From Thiohalomonas denitrificans (GTDB taxonomy: Bacteria; Pseudomonadota; Gammaproteobacteria; Thiohalomonadales; Thiohalomonadaceae), in NCBI RefSeq assembly GCF_900102855.1, contig NZ_FMWD01000009.1, forward strand, positions 62,001 through 126,000: a DNA stretch of 64,000 nt, written 5' to 3'. Numbering within the stretch: the first letter of the stretch is position 1; the number at the start of each line of letters is the position of its first letter. The position numbers and the translations under genes are program-made. Positions 33,852 through 45,860 of the stretch are shown piece by piece. The notes below the pieces were generated by a model. That model was not told the DNA's origin, ran no database searches, and worked only from the letters and a program-made list of their open reading frames with translations.

Positions 33852-35933
33852 ATGACAAAAACATCGGACCTGTTGGTCGAGATTGGAACCGAAGAGCTGC
33901 CGCCCAAGGCGCTCAATGCCCTGTCCAGGGCCTTTGCCGGAGGCATTGAGGAGGGCCTTGGCAAGGCGGACCTGAAGCCGGCCAGCGTGACCCGCTATGC
34001 CAGTCCGCGCCGGCTCGCGGTCCTCATCCGGGACCTGCCGTTGGGGCAGGCGGATCGGGAGGTGGAGCGCCGCGGCCCGGCGCTGACCGCGGCCTTCGAT
34101 GAACAGGGCGTGCCTACGCAGGCGGCGCAAGGCTTTGCCCGCTCCTGCGGAGTGGAAGTCGATGCGCTGGAGACGATGCAGACCAAAAAGGGTGCCTGGC
34201 TGGTATTCCGCAAGATGGAACCGGGACAGACCACGGCCGAACTGATTCCGGCGATCATCCAGGCCTCGCTGGACAAGCTCCCGATCCCCAAGCGCATGCG
34301 CTGGGGCGATCTCGATGCCGAGTTCGTGCGTCCGGTGCACTGGGTGGTGTTGCTGTTCGGTGACGAGGTGATCGATACCGAGATCCTCTGCGTCCGCTCA
34401 GGCCGCGAGACCCGGGGGCACCGTTTCCATCACGGCAAGCCGCTCTATATCGGCGAGCCGGCCGCCTACGCGCCACTGCTCGAAACCGAAGGCAGGGTGA
34501 TCGTTGATCTCGAAACCCGCCGGGAGGCGATTCGGGGCCAGGTGCTGGAAGCGGCCAAAGAGGTCGGCGGCAAGGCGGTCATCGACGAGGACCTGCTGGA
34601 CGAGGTGAATGGACTGGTGGAGTGGCCGGTGGCAGTCATCGGCAACTTTGAAAAACACTTTTTGGATGTCCCTGCCGAGTGCCTGATCTCGGCCATGAAG
34701 GAGCACCAGAAATACTTTCACGTGGTCGATGGCAAGGGTCGGCTGATGCCGCACTTCATCACCATCAGCAACATCGAAAGCTCCAACCCCGAGGTCGTTC
34801 GGGGTGGCAACGAGCGGGTGATCCGACCGCGACTGACTGATGCCGAGTTCTTCTGGAATCAGGACCGCAAGACCTCCCTGGGCGATCGCGTCGAAAGCCT
34901 CAAAAACATCCTGTTTCAGCAGAAGCTGGGCACGCTGCACGAGAAAACCGTGCGCGTCATGGTGCTGGCGAAGCAAATCGCCGGCGGGATTGGCGGTGAT
35001 ACCGAAAAGGCCGAGCGTGCCGCAGAAATTGCCAAATGCGACCTGATGACCGAGATGGTCTACGAATTTCCGGATCTGCAGGGGATCATGGGCCGCTACT
35101 ATGCCGAGCACGACGGCGAGGACAAACAAGTCGCCCGGGCGCTCGATGAGCAATACATGCCGCGCTTCGCCGGGGACGAACTACCGGCGACACCCACCGG
35201 GCAGGCAGTGGCCATCGCCGATCGGCTGGACACGTTGGTGGGGATTTTCGGTATCGGGCAGCCGCCCTCCGGCGCCAAGGACCCGTTCGGCCTGCGCCGC
35301 GCCTCACTGGGTGTGTTGAGGACGCTCATCGAACGCGAGCTCGACATCGATCTGGCCGACCTCATCGAAACGGCAACCGCGCAGCTACGCAACGGCGGCG
35401 TTGCGGTTGCGGACGACACCGCAACTCAGGTGCTGGACTTCGTGATGGAGCGACTGAGGGCCTATTACCAGGACCAGGGCATCGCTCACGACACCTTCGA
35501 TGCGGTACTCGCGCGCCGGCCGACCAACCCGCGTGATTTCGACCAGCGCATCCGGGCGGTCAACGCCTTCCGCGAGCTCCCGGAGGCCGAGGCACTGGCC
35601 GCGGCCAACAAGCGCATTCACAACATTCTGAAAAAGGCCGAACAAGCCATTCCCGATAAGGTGGACACCGGTCGGCTGCAAGAGGCCGAGGAGAAGGAGC
35701 TTGCCGACGCGGTGGAGAAGGCCGCAGCCGAGGTCGGCCCCCTGTTCACCGAACGCCGCTATGAAGAGGCGCTCAAGCGCCTGGCCGCCCTGCGAACCAC
35801 CGTCGATCGCTTCTTCGATGAGGTCATGGTCATGGCGGAGGACCCGGGAGTACGCGAGAATCGCCTGGCGCTGCTGAAACGCCTCGGTGATCTGTTCCTC
35901 GGGGCAGCCGATATCTCACGGTTGCAGAGCTGA
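33852..35933 (+). CDS. glyS: Glycyl-tRNA synthetase beta subunit
   Basis: The 693-residue partner of GlyQ, responsible for tRNA recognition and complex assembly. Family signatures: DLLVEIGTEELPPKALNAL at the N terminus, KRMRWGDLDAEFVRPVHW (~145-165), the HD-like region AAEIAKCDLMTEMVYEFPDLQGIMGRYYA (~390-420), DPFGLRRASLGVLR and a C-terminal DALR-type anticodon-binding domain (NPRDFDQRIRAVNAFRELPEAEALAAANKR). Length matches E. coli GlyS (689). Separated from glyQ by a GxxExxY remnant. Confidence 0.97.
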   Translation: MTKTSDLLVEIGTEELPPKALNALSRAFAGGIEEGLGKADLKPASVTRYASPRRLAVLIRDLPLGQADREVERRGPALTAAFDEQGVPTQAAQGFARSCGVEVDALETMQTKKGAWLVFRKMEPGQTTAELIPAIIQASLDKLPIPKRMRWGDLDAEFVRPVHWVVLLFGDEVIDTEILCVRSGRETRGHRFHHGKPLYIGEPAAYAPLLETEGRVIVDLETRREAIRGQVLEAAKEVGGKAVIDEDLLDEVNGLVEWPVAVIGNFEKHFLDVPAECLISAMKEHQKYFHVVDGKGRLMPHFITISNIESSNPEVVRGGNERVIRPRLTDAEFFWNQDRKTSLGDRVESLKNILFQQKLGTLHEKTVRVMVLAKQIAGGIGGDTEKAERAAEIAKCDLMTEMVYEFPDLQGIMGRYYAEHDGEDKQVARALDEQYMPRFAGDELPATPTGQAVAIADRLDTLVGIFGIGQPPSGAKDPFGLRRASLGVLRTLIERELDIDLADLIETATAQLRNGGVAVADDTATQVLDFVMERLRAYYQDQGIAHDTFDAVLARRPTNPRDFDQRIRAVNAFRELPEAEALAAANKRIHNILKKAEQAIPDKVDTGRLQEAEEKELADAVEKAAAEVGPLFTERRYEEALKRLAALRTTVDRFFDEVMVMAEDPGVRENRLALLKRLGDLFLGAADISRLQS

Positions 35934-35974
35934 TTGGTGTTTTCAAAACCACAGAGAACACAGAGGGGGTAGCC

Positions 35975-36020
35975 GCGAAGGCGCAGCGGAGCCTCGGCCC
36001 GGTAGGAGGCGCGCCCCCGC
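35975..36020. repeat. Solitary half-unit of the REP family found at 50.2-51.5 kb
   Basis: CGGTAGGAGGCGCGCCCCCG resembles the GGTAGGAGGGGCGCCC left half of the tandem REP units around the small RAYT gene. It lies in the 125-bp glyS/MazG-like gap, preceded by an ACCACAGAGAACACAGAG word of another repeat family. Confidence 0.55.
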
Positions 36021-36058
36021 GGCGAATTTTTGCGGTGAAGATTCCAAGAGGGTAATCA

Positions 36059-36397
36059 ATGGATCACGACTCCTACGATGCAATGCTTGCCGCCGTACAG
36101 GCATTCCATGACAAGCACGACTTCAAGAACACAGGGGGTGAAGAGCTCACCTATCGAATCGCGCTGATGGTAGAGGAGCTGGGCGAGATCGCCGAGTGCA
36201 TCACCAAGGGCAAGCCCCGCGAGGAACTGGCGGAGGAGGTCGCCGACCTGTTCATTCTCCTGATCGGTACCGGCATCGCCGCGGACTTCGATCTCAAGCA
36301 GGCCTTCTGGGAGAAAATGGAGACCCTGATGCAGCGCAAGTCGAAAATGATCGATGGGCGCATCCGGGTCTCGGAGTTCCGGGGCCAGGATAGTTAG
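36059..36397 (+). CDS. MazG-like all-alpha NTP pyrophosphohydrolase
   Basis: A 112-residue protein with the MazG/dUTPase-type metal-binding helices: MVEELGEIAECITKG (EExxE) and REELAEEVADLFILL (ExxD). These coordinate Mg2+ for hydrolysing (d)NTPs to monophosphates. Small single-domain members of this superfamily act as house-cleaning enzymes; the specific nucleotide is unknown. The start ATG has AGAGGGTAA six bases upstream. It lies between glyS and gmhB, separated from both by repeat-rich gaps, so it is probably its own unit. Confidence 0.82.
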   Translation: MDHDSYDAMLAAVQAFHDKHDFKNTGGEELTYRIALMVEELGEIAECITKGKPREELAEEVADLFILLIGTGIAADFDLKQAFWEKMETLMQRKSKMIDGRIRVSEFRGQDS

Positions 36398-36418
36398 ATC
36401 CTCACAAGGCATGCACAT

Positions 36419-36513
36419 CCACAGGGGACACGAAGCACAAAGAGAGAGGAGTTTCATGAAAAACTCTCTGTGTTCTCCGTGGTGATGGGTTTTCATCCCC
36501 GTGTCCCCCGTGG
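36419..36513. repeat. ACCACGGGG/ACACGGGG-family palindrome
   Basis: CCACAGGGGACACG pairs with CGTGTCCCCCGTGG across a loop that itself contains a GAGAGAGGAGTTT/AAACTCTCTGTG hairpin. Related palindromes lie at 39054-39118, 48745-48788 and 59629-59699, all at gene ends. Probably a transcript-end or dispersed palindromic element. Confidence 0.75.
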
Positions 36514-36564
36514 TTGATAAACTCCATGCCGGGTCTCGGCGTATCGGTAATAAGGGCCAAATCA

Positions 36565-37110
36565 ATGAAGCTGGTCATTCTCGACCGGGACGGAGTCATC
36601 AATGAGGACTCCGACGATTACGTGAAGTCGCCCGAAGAGTTCAACCTCATTCGCGGTAGTGCCGAGGCCATCGCGCGTCTCAACCAGTCCGGATACCGTG
36701 TCGCGGTGGCGACCAATCAATCGGGTATCGCCCGCGACTATTTCAATGTAGATGCCCTCAATCGAATGCATTCCAAGCTTCGCCGGGAACTCGGCAAGGT
36801 GGGTGGCGAGATCGAACTGATTGCCTATTGTCCGCACGGGCCGGACGATGCCTGCGCCTGCCGAAAACCGGAGGCCGGGCTGCTGAAGGAGATTGGCGAG
36901 CGTATGGGTGTGGATCTCGAGGGTGTCCCGGCCATCGGGGATTCGCTACGCGACCTTCAGGCCGCCCGAGCGGTCGGTGCCCGTCCGATCCTGGTGAAGA
37001 CCGGAAAGGGTCAGCGGACGCTGGAGAGTGCCATTGAGACCGACCTCGAGGGGGTTACGGTTTTTGACGACCTGGCAGCGGCAGTCACCGCCATCCTGGA
37101 GGAAGGCTGA
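36565..37110 (+). CDS. gmhB: D-glycero-beta-D-manno-heptose-1,7-bisphosphate 7-phosphatase
   Basis: HAD-superfamily phosphatase of ADP-heptose (LPS core) synthesis, 181 residues from ATG 36565. HAD motif I is VILDRDGVINED, motif II the T in VAVATNQSGIARDYF. A zinc loop follows (YCPHGPDDACACRKP, Cys-x-His ... Cys-x-Cys), then motif IV IGDSLRDLQAARAVG. The zinc loop and short size are characteristic of GmhB. Followed immediately by plsC, a pairing common in gammaproteobacteria (gmhB-plsC next to glyS). Confidence 0.94.
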   Translation: MKLVILDRDGVINEDSDDYVKSPEEFNLIRGSAEAIARLNQSGYRVAVATNQSGIARDYFNVDALNRMHSKLRRELGKVGGEIELIAYCPHGPDDACACRKPEAGLLKEIGERMGVDLEGVPAIGDSLRDLQAARAVGARPILVKTGKGQRTLESAIETDLEGVTVFDDLAAAVTAILEEG

Positions 37111-37111
37111 A

Positions 37112-37822
37112 TTGTACGGCGTGCGCTCGTTGATCTTTTATGTGGGGCTTACCCTGGTCACGGTGATCTATGTAGTCATCCTGGCACTGCTGTTGCCGTT
37201 CCCGGCGCGGATTAGAAACCGTTCGCTAACCGGCTGGAGCGGCTTCGTGTTGTGGTGGCTGGGGGTCAGCTGCGACCTGCATTTCCGTGTGGAAGGGCGG
37301 GAAAACATCCCTCCCGGTCCCGCCGTGGTTCTCGCCAAGCATCAGTCCGCCTGGGAGACCATCGCCATGCAACAGGTATTTCCCGCACAGACCTGGGTAC
37401 TGAAACGTTCACTGCTCTGGATTCCCTTTTTCGGCTGGGGCCTGGCCATGACCCGACCGGTGGCGATCGATCGTGGCGCGGGGAAAAAGGCGCTGCGGCA
37501 GGTCATCGAACAGGGCACCAGACGCTTGCGGGCGGGCTTGTGGATGATCATCTTTCCCGAAGGAACCCGCGTGGCGCCCGGCGAAAAGGGGCGCTATGCC
37601 GTCGGTGGCAGCATGCTGGCGAAGCAGGCGGGTGTACCGGTGGTCCCGGTCGCTCACAACGCAGGGGCCTATTGGCCCAAGCAGGGCTTCACCAAAAAAC
37701 CCGGCATCATCACCATCGCCGTCGGCCCGACCATCGATACCCGGGATCGCACTGCGGCCGAAGTCAACCGGAAAGCCGAGGCCTGGATCGAAAGCCGCAT
37801 GGCCACACTCCCCACCTCGTAA
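37112..37822 (+). CDS. plsC: 1-acyl-sn-glycerol-3-phosphate acyltransferase (PlsC family)
   Basis: Inner-membrane acyltransferase converting lysophosphatidic acid to phosphatidic acid. TTG 37112 is one base after the gmhB stop with GGAGGAAGG upstream, giving 236 residues. An N-terminal membrane helix (VGLTLVTVIYVVILALLLPF) precedes the acyltransferase domain. The catalytic box is AKHQSAWET, i.e. His-x4-Glu where most PlsC have His-x4-Asp, a variant I recall from other gammaproteobacterial homologues. Substrate motif FPEGTRVAPGEK and the VPVVPVAHNAG block are present. Translationally coupled to gmhB. Confidence 0.9.
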   Translation: MYGVRSLIFYVGLTLVTVIYVVILALLLPFPARIRNRSLTGWSGFVLWWLGVSCDLHFRVEGRENIPPGPAVVLAKHQSAWETIAMQQVFPAQTWVLKRSLLWIPFFGWGLAMTRPVAIDRGAGKKALRQVIEQGTRRLRAGLWMIIFPEGTRVAPGEKGRYAVGGSMLAKQAGVPVVPVAHNAGAYWPKQGFTKKPGIITIAVGPTIDTRDRTAAEVNRKAEAWIESRMATLPTS

Positions 37823-37995
37823 TAGATTCACTCTAAGAATCAGTCTCACGTGATATACTGATTCGCTGACACCGCGGCCCCGTGTACCGCGTCCTCCAGA
37901 TCTCCATCCGAAACACCCTCGGAATCCATTACCTTCTGACGCCAAACGGCGCCAGGGGCAGGGTTTGCGTGTGGAATGACGAAATAGGCGAATCT

Positions 37996-39006
37996 ATGCA
38001 CAACCATCGTACAACCATTACCCAATTTATTATCGAAGAGCAGCGTCAAATACAGGGCGCCACAGGTGACTTCACATCCCTCCTCAACGACGTGGTCACC
38101 GCCTGCAAGGTCATCTCCAATCTGGTCAACCATGGCGAGTTGGTAGGGGTGCTGGGCACTGCCGGCTCCGAGAACGTGCAGGGTGAGGATCAGAAGAAAC
38201 TGGACATCCTCTCCAGTGAGATCTTTCTGAGTTCCAACGAATGGGCCGGTCACTGTGCAGCAATGGCCTCGGAGGAGATGGAGGACATCTACCAGATCCC
38301 GAGTCGCTATCCCAAGGGTAAGTACTTACTTACCTTCGACCCCCTCGACGGCTCCTCCAACACCGACGTCAATGTCTCGGTGGGCACCATCTTCTCGATC
38401 CTGCGCTGCAAGGGAGATTGCGTGAACCCGACGGCAGAGGATTTCCTCCAACGGGGTACCGAACAGGTAGCCGCAGGTTATGCACTGTATGGGCCGTCGA
38501 CCATGATCGTCCTGACCACCGGCAATGGCGTGAACGGTTTTACCCTCGATCAGAACATCGGTGAGTTTATACTCACCCACCCGGGGATGACTATTCCACC
38601 GGACACCCGGGAGTTTGCCATCAATGCCTCCAACCAGCGTTTCTGGGAAGAGCCGGTAATGAGATACGTCGACGAATGTCTGGCCGGCACCGACGGCCCA
38701 CGCAAACAGGACTTCAATATGCGCTGGATCGCCTCCATGGTGGCGGAGGTCCATCGCATCCTCACTCGCGGGGGCATCTTCATGTATCCGCTGGACGAAA
38801 AGATGAAGGCTGCCGGCAGGGAAGGCAAGTTACGGCTGATGTATGAGGCCAATCCGATGGCTCTGATCATCGAGCAAGCGGGAGGCGCGGCCACCACCGG
38901 GCGTGAGCGCATCCTGGATCTGCAACCCGCGACCTTGCACCAGCGCGTACCGGTTATCCTCGGTTCCAGAAATGAGGTCGAGCGCGTGACGGGTTATCAC
39001 GGCTGA
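37996..39006 (+). CDS. fbp: Fructose-1,6-bisphosphatase class I
   Basis: Gluconeogenic/Calvin-cycle phosphatase producing fructose 6-phosphate. From ATG 37996 ([16 protein letters not shown]) it has 336 residues, matching class I enzymes. Metal and phosphate motifs are [38 protein letters not shown], and near the C terminus [22 protein letters not shown] with the active-site Glu. An upstream in-frame start at 37882 would add 38 unrelated residues. An AGGCGAAT Shine-Dalgarno-like sequence precedes 37996. In an autotroph it would serve the Calvin cycle, but no other cbb gene is present here. Confidence 0.96.
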   Translation: MHNHRTTITQFIIEEQRQIQGATGDFTSLLNDVVTACKVISNLVNHGELVGVLGTAGSENVQGEDQKKLDILSSEIFLSSNEWAGHCAAMASEEMEDIYQIPSRYPKGKYLLTFDPLDGSSNTDVNVSVGTIFSILRCKGDCVNPTAEDFLQRGTEQVAAGYALYGPSTMIVLTTGNGVNGFTLDQNIGEFILTHPGMTIPPDTREFAINASNQRFWEEPVMRYVDECLAGTDGPRKQDFNMRWIASMVAEVHRILTRGGIFMYPLDEKMKAAGREGKLRLMYEANPMALIIEQAGGAATTGRERILDLQPATLHQRVPVILGSRNEVERVTGYHG

Positions 39007-39021
39007 CTTGCGACGCCTGGC

Positions 39022-39047
39022 TCAAGGGGAGCTGAAGCTTCCCTTGA
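39022..39047 (+). terminator. Hairpin after fbp
   Basis: TCAAGGGGAGC-TGAA-GCTTCCCTTGA: 11-bp stem with one G-T pair and a 4-nt loop, 16 bases after the fbp stop. Followed by ATTTC rather than a full T-run. Confidence 0.7.
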
Positions 39048-39053
39048 ATTTCG

Positions 39054-39118
39054 AACCACGGGGACCACGGGGTAAAACAGGTTGTTCGGGTTTTGTCTCC
39101 CCCGTGCGCCCCGTGGTT
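39054..39118. repeat. ACCACGGGG-family palindrome between fbp and gyrB
   Basis: AACCACGGGGACCACGGGG and the complementary CCCCCGTGCGCCCCGTGGTT enclose AAACAGG..CGGGTTTTG. Sits between two convergent genes, the position of a bidirectional terminator. Close relative of the copy at 59629-59699, including the GTTGTTCGG loop sequence. Confidence 0.75.
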
Positions 39119-39173
39119 ACAGGATTCGGGTCTGCGCAACGAGGGAGATCCGACTCACAAGAGAGTTGCTGTG

Positions 39174-41910
<2,737 letters not shown>

Positions 41911-42987
41911 CTAACAGCGGGAGCTAACACGACCGTGTTCCACGTGGAACATTTTGCTGGACGACCAGGTTTCACTCCCGATCAGGGCGGCATCGGTGGT
42001 CGTCACAAAGATCTGGAGATCCATCTGGCTCAGTTGCGCCAACAGCATGTCTCTCTTCTTGTGATCGAGCTCTGCGGGTAGGTCATCAATCAGTAATACT
42101 GCTGACCGGCCGGTGGCCGCCTGAAACACGTCCAACTGAGCCAGCCGAAGCGCCATTACCATCAGCTTTTGTTGTCCCCGGGACACCACTTCGGATGCTG
42201 GCCGCCCTTCGGTCCGGATCTCCAACTCCGCGCGGTGGGGACCAAGGGTTGTGTATCCGAACCGCTCATCCTTCTCACGCCCTGTCCGCAGAGCCTCATG
42301 GAACGGCTCGTTCCCCCACCCGGTTTTCAGCCCTATCGTAATCTTCACGTCCTGCAGCAGGGTTTTCATGTATTGCTCGACCCGGGGCGCCAATGTATCC
42401 ACATAACGCTTCCGCTGCGCCGTGATCTCATTGCCAGAGACGGCCATCTCTCTTTCCCAAACGACAAGACTGGCACTACTGGCCCCCTGCTTCAGCAGTG
42501 CATTCCTCTGCCGAAGCGCTCTTTCGTAGGTCAGCCAATGCCGATGAAACGTCTGTTCCACGTGAAACACGCCCCAATCCACCAGCGCCCGGCGCCGACT
42601 GGGGCCTCCACTAACGAGCGCATGACTTTCAGGTGTAATTACCAGGAGGGGAAGCAGCACTGCCAATGCCGAGACGCCTTGTACCCGCTGTCTATCGACA
42701 TGGATTTCGGTCTTTTCCCGATTACTCTTTTTGACACCCAGACGGTGGGTAAATTCGTTTTCCCTTCCTTCGCCAAACACCAGCAAGGCGTCAGCGTCCC
42801 TGTTTACCACCTCCCTGGTTTTCCGGGTCCGGAACGAACGCCCCTGTGCGAGAATGTGAATCGCCTCCAGCAGACTCGTTTTACCACTGGCGTTCGCCCC
42901 TTCGATGATGTTCAGTCGCGCGTCCGGCTGGATGGTTACATCATCGAGGATCCGTACGTGCCTGACTTGCAGGCGCGTCAGTTTCAT
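41911..42987 (-). CDS. recF: DNA replication and repair protein RecF
   Basis: SMC-like ATPase that loads RecA at gaps with RecO and RecR. The 358 residues have Walker A EGANASGKTSLLEAIHIL, the RecF-specific N terminus MKLTRLQVRHVRILDDV, signature TTLGPHRAELEI..VSRGQQKLMVMALRLAQ and Walker B AVLLIDDLPAELD. Two parS-like sites are embedded in its coding sequence and encode FHVEQ (about residue 140) and FHVEH (ten residues from the C terminus). Order dnaA-dnaN-recF-gyrB is the ancestral origin cluster. Confidence 0.97.
   Translation of the reverse strand: MKLTRLQVRHVRILDDVTIQPDARLNIIEGANASGKTSLLEAIHILAQGRSFRTRKTREVVNRDADALLVFGEGRENEFTHRLGVKKSNREKTEIHVDRQRVQGVSALAVLLPLLVITPESHALVSGGPSRRRALVDWGVFHVEQTFHRHWLTYERALRQRNALLKQGASSASLVVWEREMAVSGNEITAQRKRYVDTLAPRVEQYMKTLLQDVKITIGLKTGWGNEPFHEALRTGREKDERFGYTTLGPHRAELEIRTEGRPASEVVSRGQQKLMVMALRLAQLDVFQAATGRSAVLLIDDLPAELDHKKRDMLLAQLSQMDLQIFVTTTDAALIGSETWSSSKMFHVEHGRVSSRC
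41936..41951. promoter_or_regulatory. parS site 1 (perfect 16-bp palindrome) in the 3' end of recF
   Basis: TGTTCCACGTGGAACA matches the Pseudomonas-type ParB/Spo0J binding site. It is origin-proximal, as expected for parS, and encodes part of FHVEH in recF. Confidence 0.9.
42554..42569. promoter_or_regulatory. parS site 2 inside recF
   Basis: TGTTCCACGTGAAACA, a one-mismatch palindrome intermediate between the Pseudomonas (TTCCACGTGGAA) and Bacillus (TTTCACGTGAAA) forms. It lies 618 bp from parS site 1; paired sites around the origin are normal for ParB spreading. Confidence 0.85.
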
Positions 42988-43161
42988 TATCAGCCCGAAA
43001 ATCCGGAAAGGGTAGAACCGGCGTAAGGTCCGGGAGACACCGAACCAAATTCACTGTGCGGGAAAGACGGGTCCAGGCGCGGACCCGTCATGGGAAGGAT
43101 GTAGAGGAGGAACCGGCCCCGTACAGGCAACGATATGTCATATCGGTAACCCATCCGGATC

Positions 43162-44262
43162 CTACAATCGCATCGGCATCACGACGTAACGGGACTCTTC
43201 ATTTCCCACCCCTCGAACCAGACAGCTACTGTTCGGGTCACTCAGGGTGATCTCCACCTCATCCTGGTCAATCGCATTGATTGCCTCGAGCAGATAGGCC
43301 ACGTTGAAGCCGATCTCCAATGGCTCTCCCTGATACTCGACGTCCAGCTCCTCTTCCGCCTCTTCCTGCTCGGGATTATTGACCACCGCTCGCAACTGGC
43401 CGCTGCTTAGCTCGAGCCGGATCCCGCGGTACTTTTCATTGGAGAGGATGGCCGTCCTCACCAAGGCCTGCCGCAGCCCCTCGCGATCAGCGGTGACAAT
43501 CTTGTCACCCCCTTTGGGAACCACCCGTTCGTAATCGGGAAATCGACCGTCGACCAACTTCGAGGTGAACCCGATATTCGGCAGCTCCACCTTGATATGA
43601 TTGGTATTAAGCTGAACCCGACACGGCTCTTTCGAATCTTCCAGAAGCCGGAACAACTCCACCACCCCTTTTCGGGGAATAATCACCTGGCGTTGTTCCG
43701 TGCCGGTCTGTTCCGCCACCCGATCACTCAGCGCCAGCCGGTGTCCGTCAGTCGCAACCGTTCGCAGCGAACCTGCATTGAACTCCAGCAACAACCCATT
43801 GAGGTAGTAGCGAACGTCCTGATTCGCCATACAAAACTGTGTCTTTTCAATGAGATGGCGAAGTTCTCCCTGGGATATTTCGAACTCGAAGGCACCCGCT
43901 ACCGCTTCTGTCGCTGGAAACTCTGCCGCTGGCAAGGTCGCCAGAGTGAATCGACTTTTTCCGGATCGGAGCCTTGCCTTCTCTCCATCAACCGAAATAT
44001 CGATCTCTGCGCCTTCCGGAAGCGCCCGACAGATATCCATGAATTTCCTTGCTGGTAGTGTGACATCACCGGTATCGGCTCCGATCACGTTCACAGCCGC
44101 CGTCAGTTCGACTTCCAGGTCGGTTCCGGTCAGCGTAACCCTGTCCGGCTCGACGTTTACCAGAATGTTTGAAAGTACCGGCAATGTCTGCCGTTTTTCA
44201 ACGACTCCACCGACGACCTGTAGCGGCCGGAGCAGCGCTTCTCTCGATATCGTAAATCGCAT
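43162..44262 (-). CDS. dnaN: DNA polymerase III beta sliding clamp
   Basis: The ring-shaped processivity clamp, 366 residues exactly as in E. coli. MRFTISREALLRPLQVVGGVVEKRQTLPVLSNILV starts the first of three clamp domains. Further landmarks are the GRFPDYERVVP segment in domain 2 and the C-terminal binding-pocket tail YVVMPMRL. Located between recF and dnaA on the minus strand; the 220-bp gap to dnaA is AT-rich with DnaA boxes. Confidence 0.98.
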   Translation of the reverse strand: MRFTISREALLRPLQVVGGVVEKRQTLPVLSNILVNVEPDRVTLTGTDLEVELTAAVNVIGADTGDVTLPARKFMDICRALPEGAEIDISVDGEKARLRSGKSRFTLATLPAAEFPATEAVAGAFEFEISQGELRHLIEKTQFCMANQDVRYYLNGLLLEFNAGSLRTVATDGHRLALSDRVAEQTGTEQRQVIIPRKGVVELFRLLEDSKEPCRVQLNTNHIKVELPNIGFTSKLVDGRFPDYERVVPKGGDKIVTADREGLRQALVRTAILSNEKYRGIRLELSSGQLRAVVNNPEQEEAEEELDVEYQGEPLEIGFNVAYLLEAINAIDQDEVEITLSDPNSSCLVRGVGNEESRYVVMPMRL

Positions 44263-44482
44263 GTTCCCGTCTTCCCCAGACGTAATTATTAGTGGTTTAG
44301 ATCTTTAACCTATTGTTATTACTATGTCCCGCATTTACTGTGAGTAAGTCCATTGTCCCTTTTTAATTCAGGACTTTACACCAACTCATAACCGCGTCTC
44401 TATCTTTGGGACCAGTTGTGTATAACTTGTTCACTGTTTCCTGTTGTCAGCGAAACGCCGAGTTATCCACAGGTTATCCCGA
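44263..44482. other. AT-rich dnaA-dnaN intergenic region with DnaA boxes; candidate origin (or dnaN regulatory) region
   Basis: It contains a consensus DnaA box TTATCCACA (44463-44471) followed two bases later by TTATCCCGA (44474-44482), and an inverted box TGTGTATAA (44417-44425). A strongly AT-rich stretch at 44285-44330 begins near AGATCTTTAACC and resembles an unwinding element. The 24-nt block at 44461-44484 is nearly repeated at 46171-46194 upstream of rpmH. Either region, or both together, could be oriC; Pseudomonas species have DnaA boxes on both sides of dnaA. Confidence 0.6.
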
Positions 44483-45841
44483 TCATGTTGTCAGGATTCT
44501 CAACAGGTTCGCGTAATCCTCCGCGATTCGCTGGTCCTCTTCCTTTAACGATGCGACCTTCTTGCAGGCATGCAGCACCGTTGTATGGTCCCGGCCGCCG
44601 AAGGCGTCACCGATTTCCGGCAGGCTGTGATTGGTCAGCTCTTTGGCGAGCGACATGGCCACCTGGCGCGGCCGTGCAATGGAGCGATTGCGTCGTTTCG
44701 ATAATAAATCAGCGACCCGGATCTTGTAATACTCGGCAACCGTCTTCTGGATGTTTTCGATGGTGACCAGTTTGGCCTGTAGTGCCAGCAGGTCGTGCAG
44801 CGCCTCTTTGGCAAAATCCACGGTAATCGGTCGACCGGTGAAGTGCGAATTGGCAACGACCCGCCGCAGCGCGCCTTCGAGTTCACGGATATTGGAGCGG
44901 ATGCGCTTGGCGATAAAGAACGCCACTTCACTCGGCAGTTCGACTCCGGTCTGCAACGCCTTGCTGTTAAGAATAGCCACTCGGGTTTCCAGCTCAGGCG
45001 GTTGAATAGCGACGGTCAAACCCCAGCCAAACCGGGACTTGAGTCGTTCCTCCAGTCCGTTCACCTCTTTCGGGTAGCGGTCGCAGGTGAGGATGACCTG
45101 CTGCTGGCCTTCGAGCAGCGCGTTGAAGGTGTGGAAAAACTCCTCCTGAGAGCGCTCCTTTCCGGCGAAAAACTGGATGTCGTCGATCAACAGCGCGTCC
45201 AGTGAACGGTAGAAGCGTTTGAATTCGTTAATGGCATTTTGCTGAAGGGCCTTCACCATATCTGCAACGAAACGCTCCGAGTGCAGGTAAAGGACCTTTG
45301 CGTCCGGACGGTTTCGGAGGATTTCGTTACCTACCGCATGCATCAGATGGGTCTTACCGAGGCCGACACCTCCGTAGAGGAACAGCGGGTTGTAGGCTTC
45401 ACCGGGATTTTCGGCCACCTGCATCGATGCAGCGCGTCCGAGCTGGTTCGATTTACCTTCAACGAAGGTCTGGAAAGTGTAGTTATGCTGGAGTTTGCTG
45501 CGTCGGTAGTCGGGTTTGGTGCGTTCGACCAGCGACGGCCCTTCGCCACTGACTCCCGGATCCCGCGCTACCGCGGGTGCACTTTTTGCCACCTGGGCGC
45601 GCGAGCCCACCTCGAAGGTGACCGGCAGAGTTCCGGTATCGCTGTAGGCTGCGACCAGCTCTTCGATTCTGTCCTGAAACCGTTCAGCGACCCAATCCAT
45701 GACAAAGCGATTGGGGGCGAACAGGTACACCCGATCTTCCGATACCTCGGCTTGCAGCGGCCGAATCCAGGTATTGAACTGCTGGGGGGAGAGTTCGTGC
45801 TCTAGGGCGTCTAGGCATTTCTGCCAGAAACTGGGTGTCAC
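44483..45841 (-). CDS. dnaA: Chromosomal replication initiator DnaA
   Basis: The 452-residue AAA+ initiator. N-terminal domain I ([25 protein letters not shown]) is followed by linker II and the AAA+ core: Walker [19 protein letters not shown], Walker [27 protein letters not shown], then a sensor region. The C-terminal DNA-binding domain IV carries the signature [15 protein letters not shown] start at 45841, with AAGGT upstream. A palindromic element begins only 20 bp before this start, so any promoter lies within or beyond that element. Confidence 0.98.
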   Translation of the reverse strand: MTPSFWQKCLDALEHELSPQQFNTWIRPLQAEVSEDRVYLFAPNRFVMDWVAERFQDRIEELVAAYSDTGTLPVTFEVGSRAQVAKSAPAVARDPGVSGEGPSLVERTKPDYRRSKLQHNYTFQTFVEGKSNQLGRAASMQVAENPGEAYNPLFLYGGVGLGKTHLMHAVGNEILRNRPDAKVLYLHSERFVADMVKALQQNAINEFKRFYRSLDALLIDDIQFFAGKERSQEEFFHTFNALLEGQQQVILTCDRYPKEVNGLEERLKSRFGWGLTVAIQPPELETRVAILNSKALQTGVELPSEVAFFIAKRIRSNIRELEGALRRVVANSHFTGRPITVDFAKEALHDLLALQAKLVTIENIQKTVAEYYKIRVADLLSKRRNRSIARPRQVAMSLAKELTNHSLPEIGDAFGGRDHTTVLHACKKVASLKEEDQRIAEDYANLLRILTT

Positions 45842-45860
45842 GGAAGCGACCTTCGGTTCT

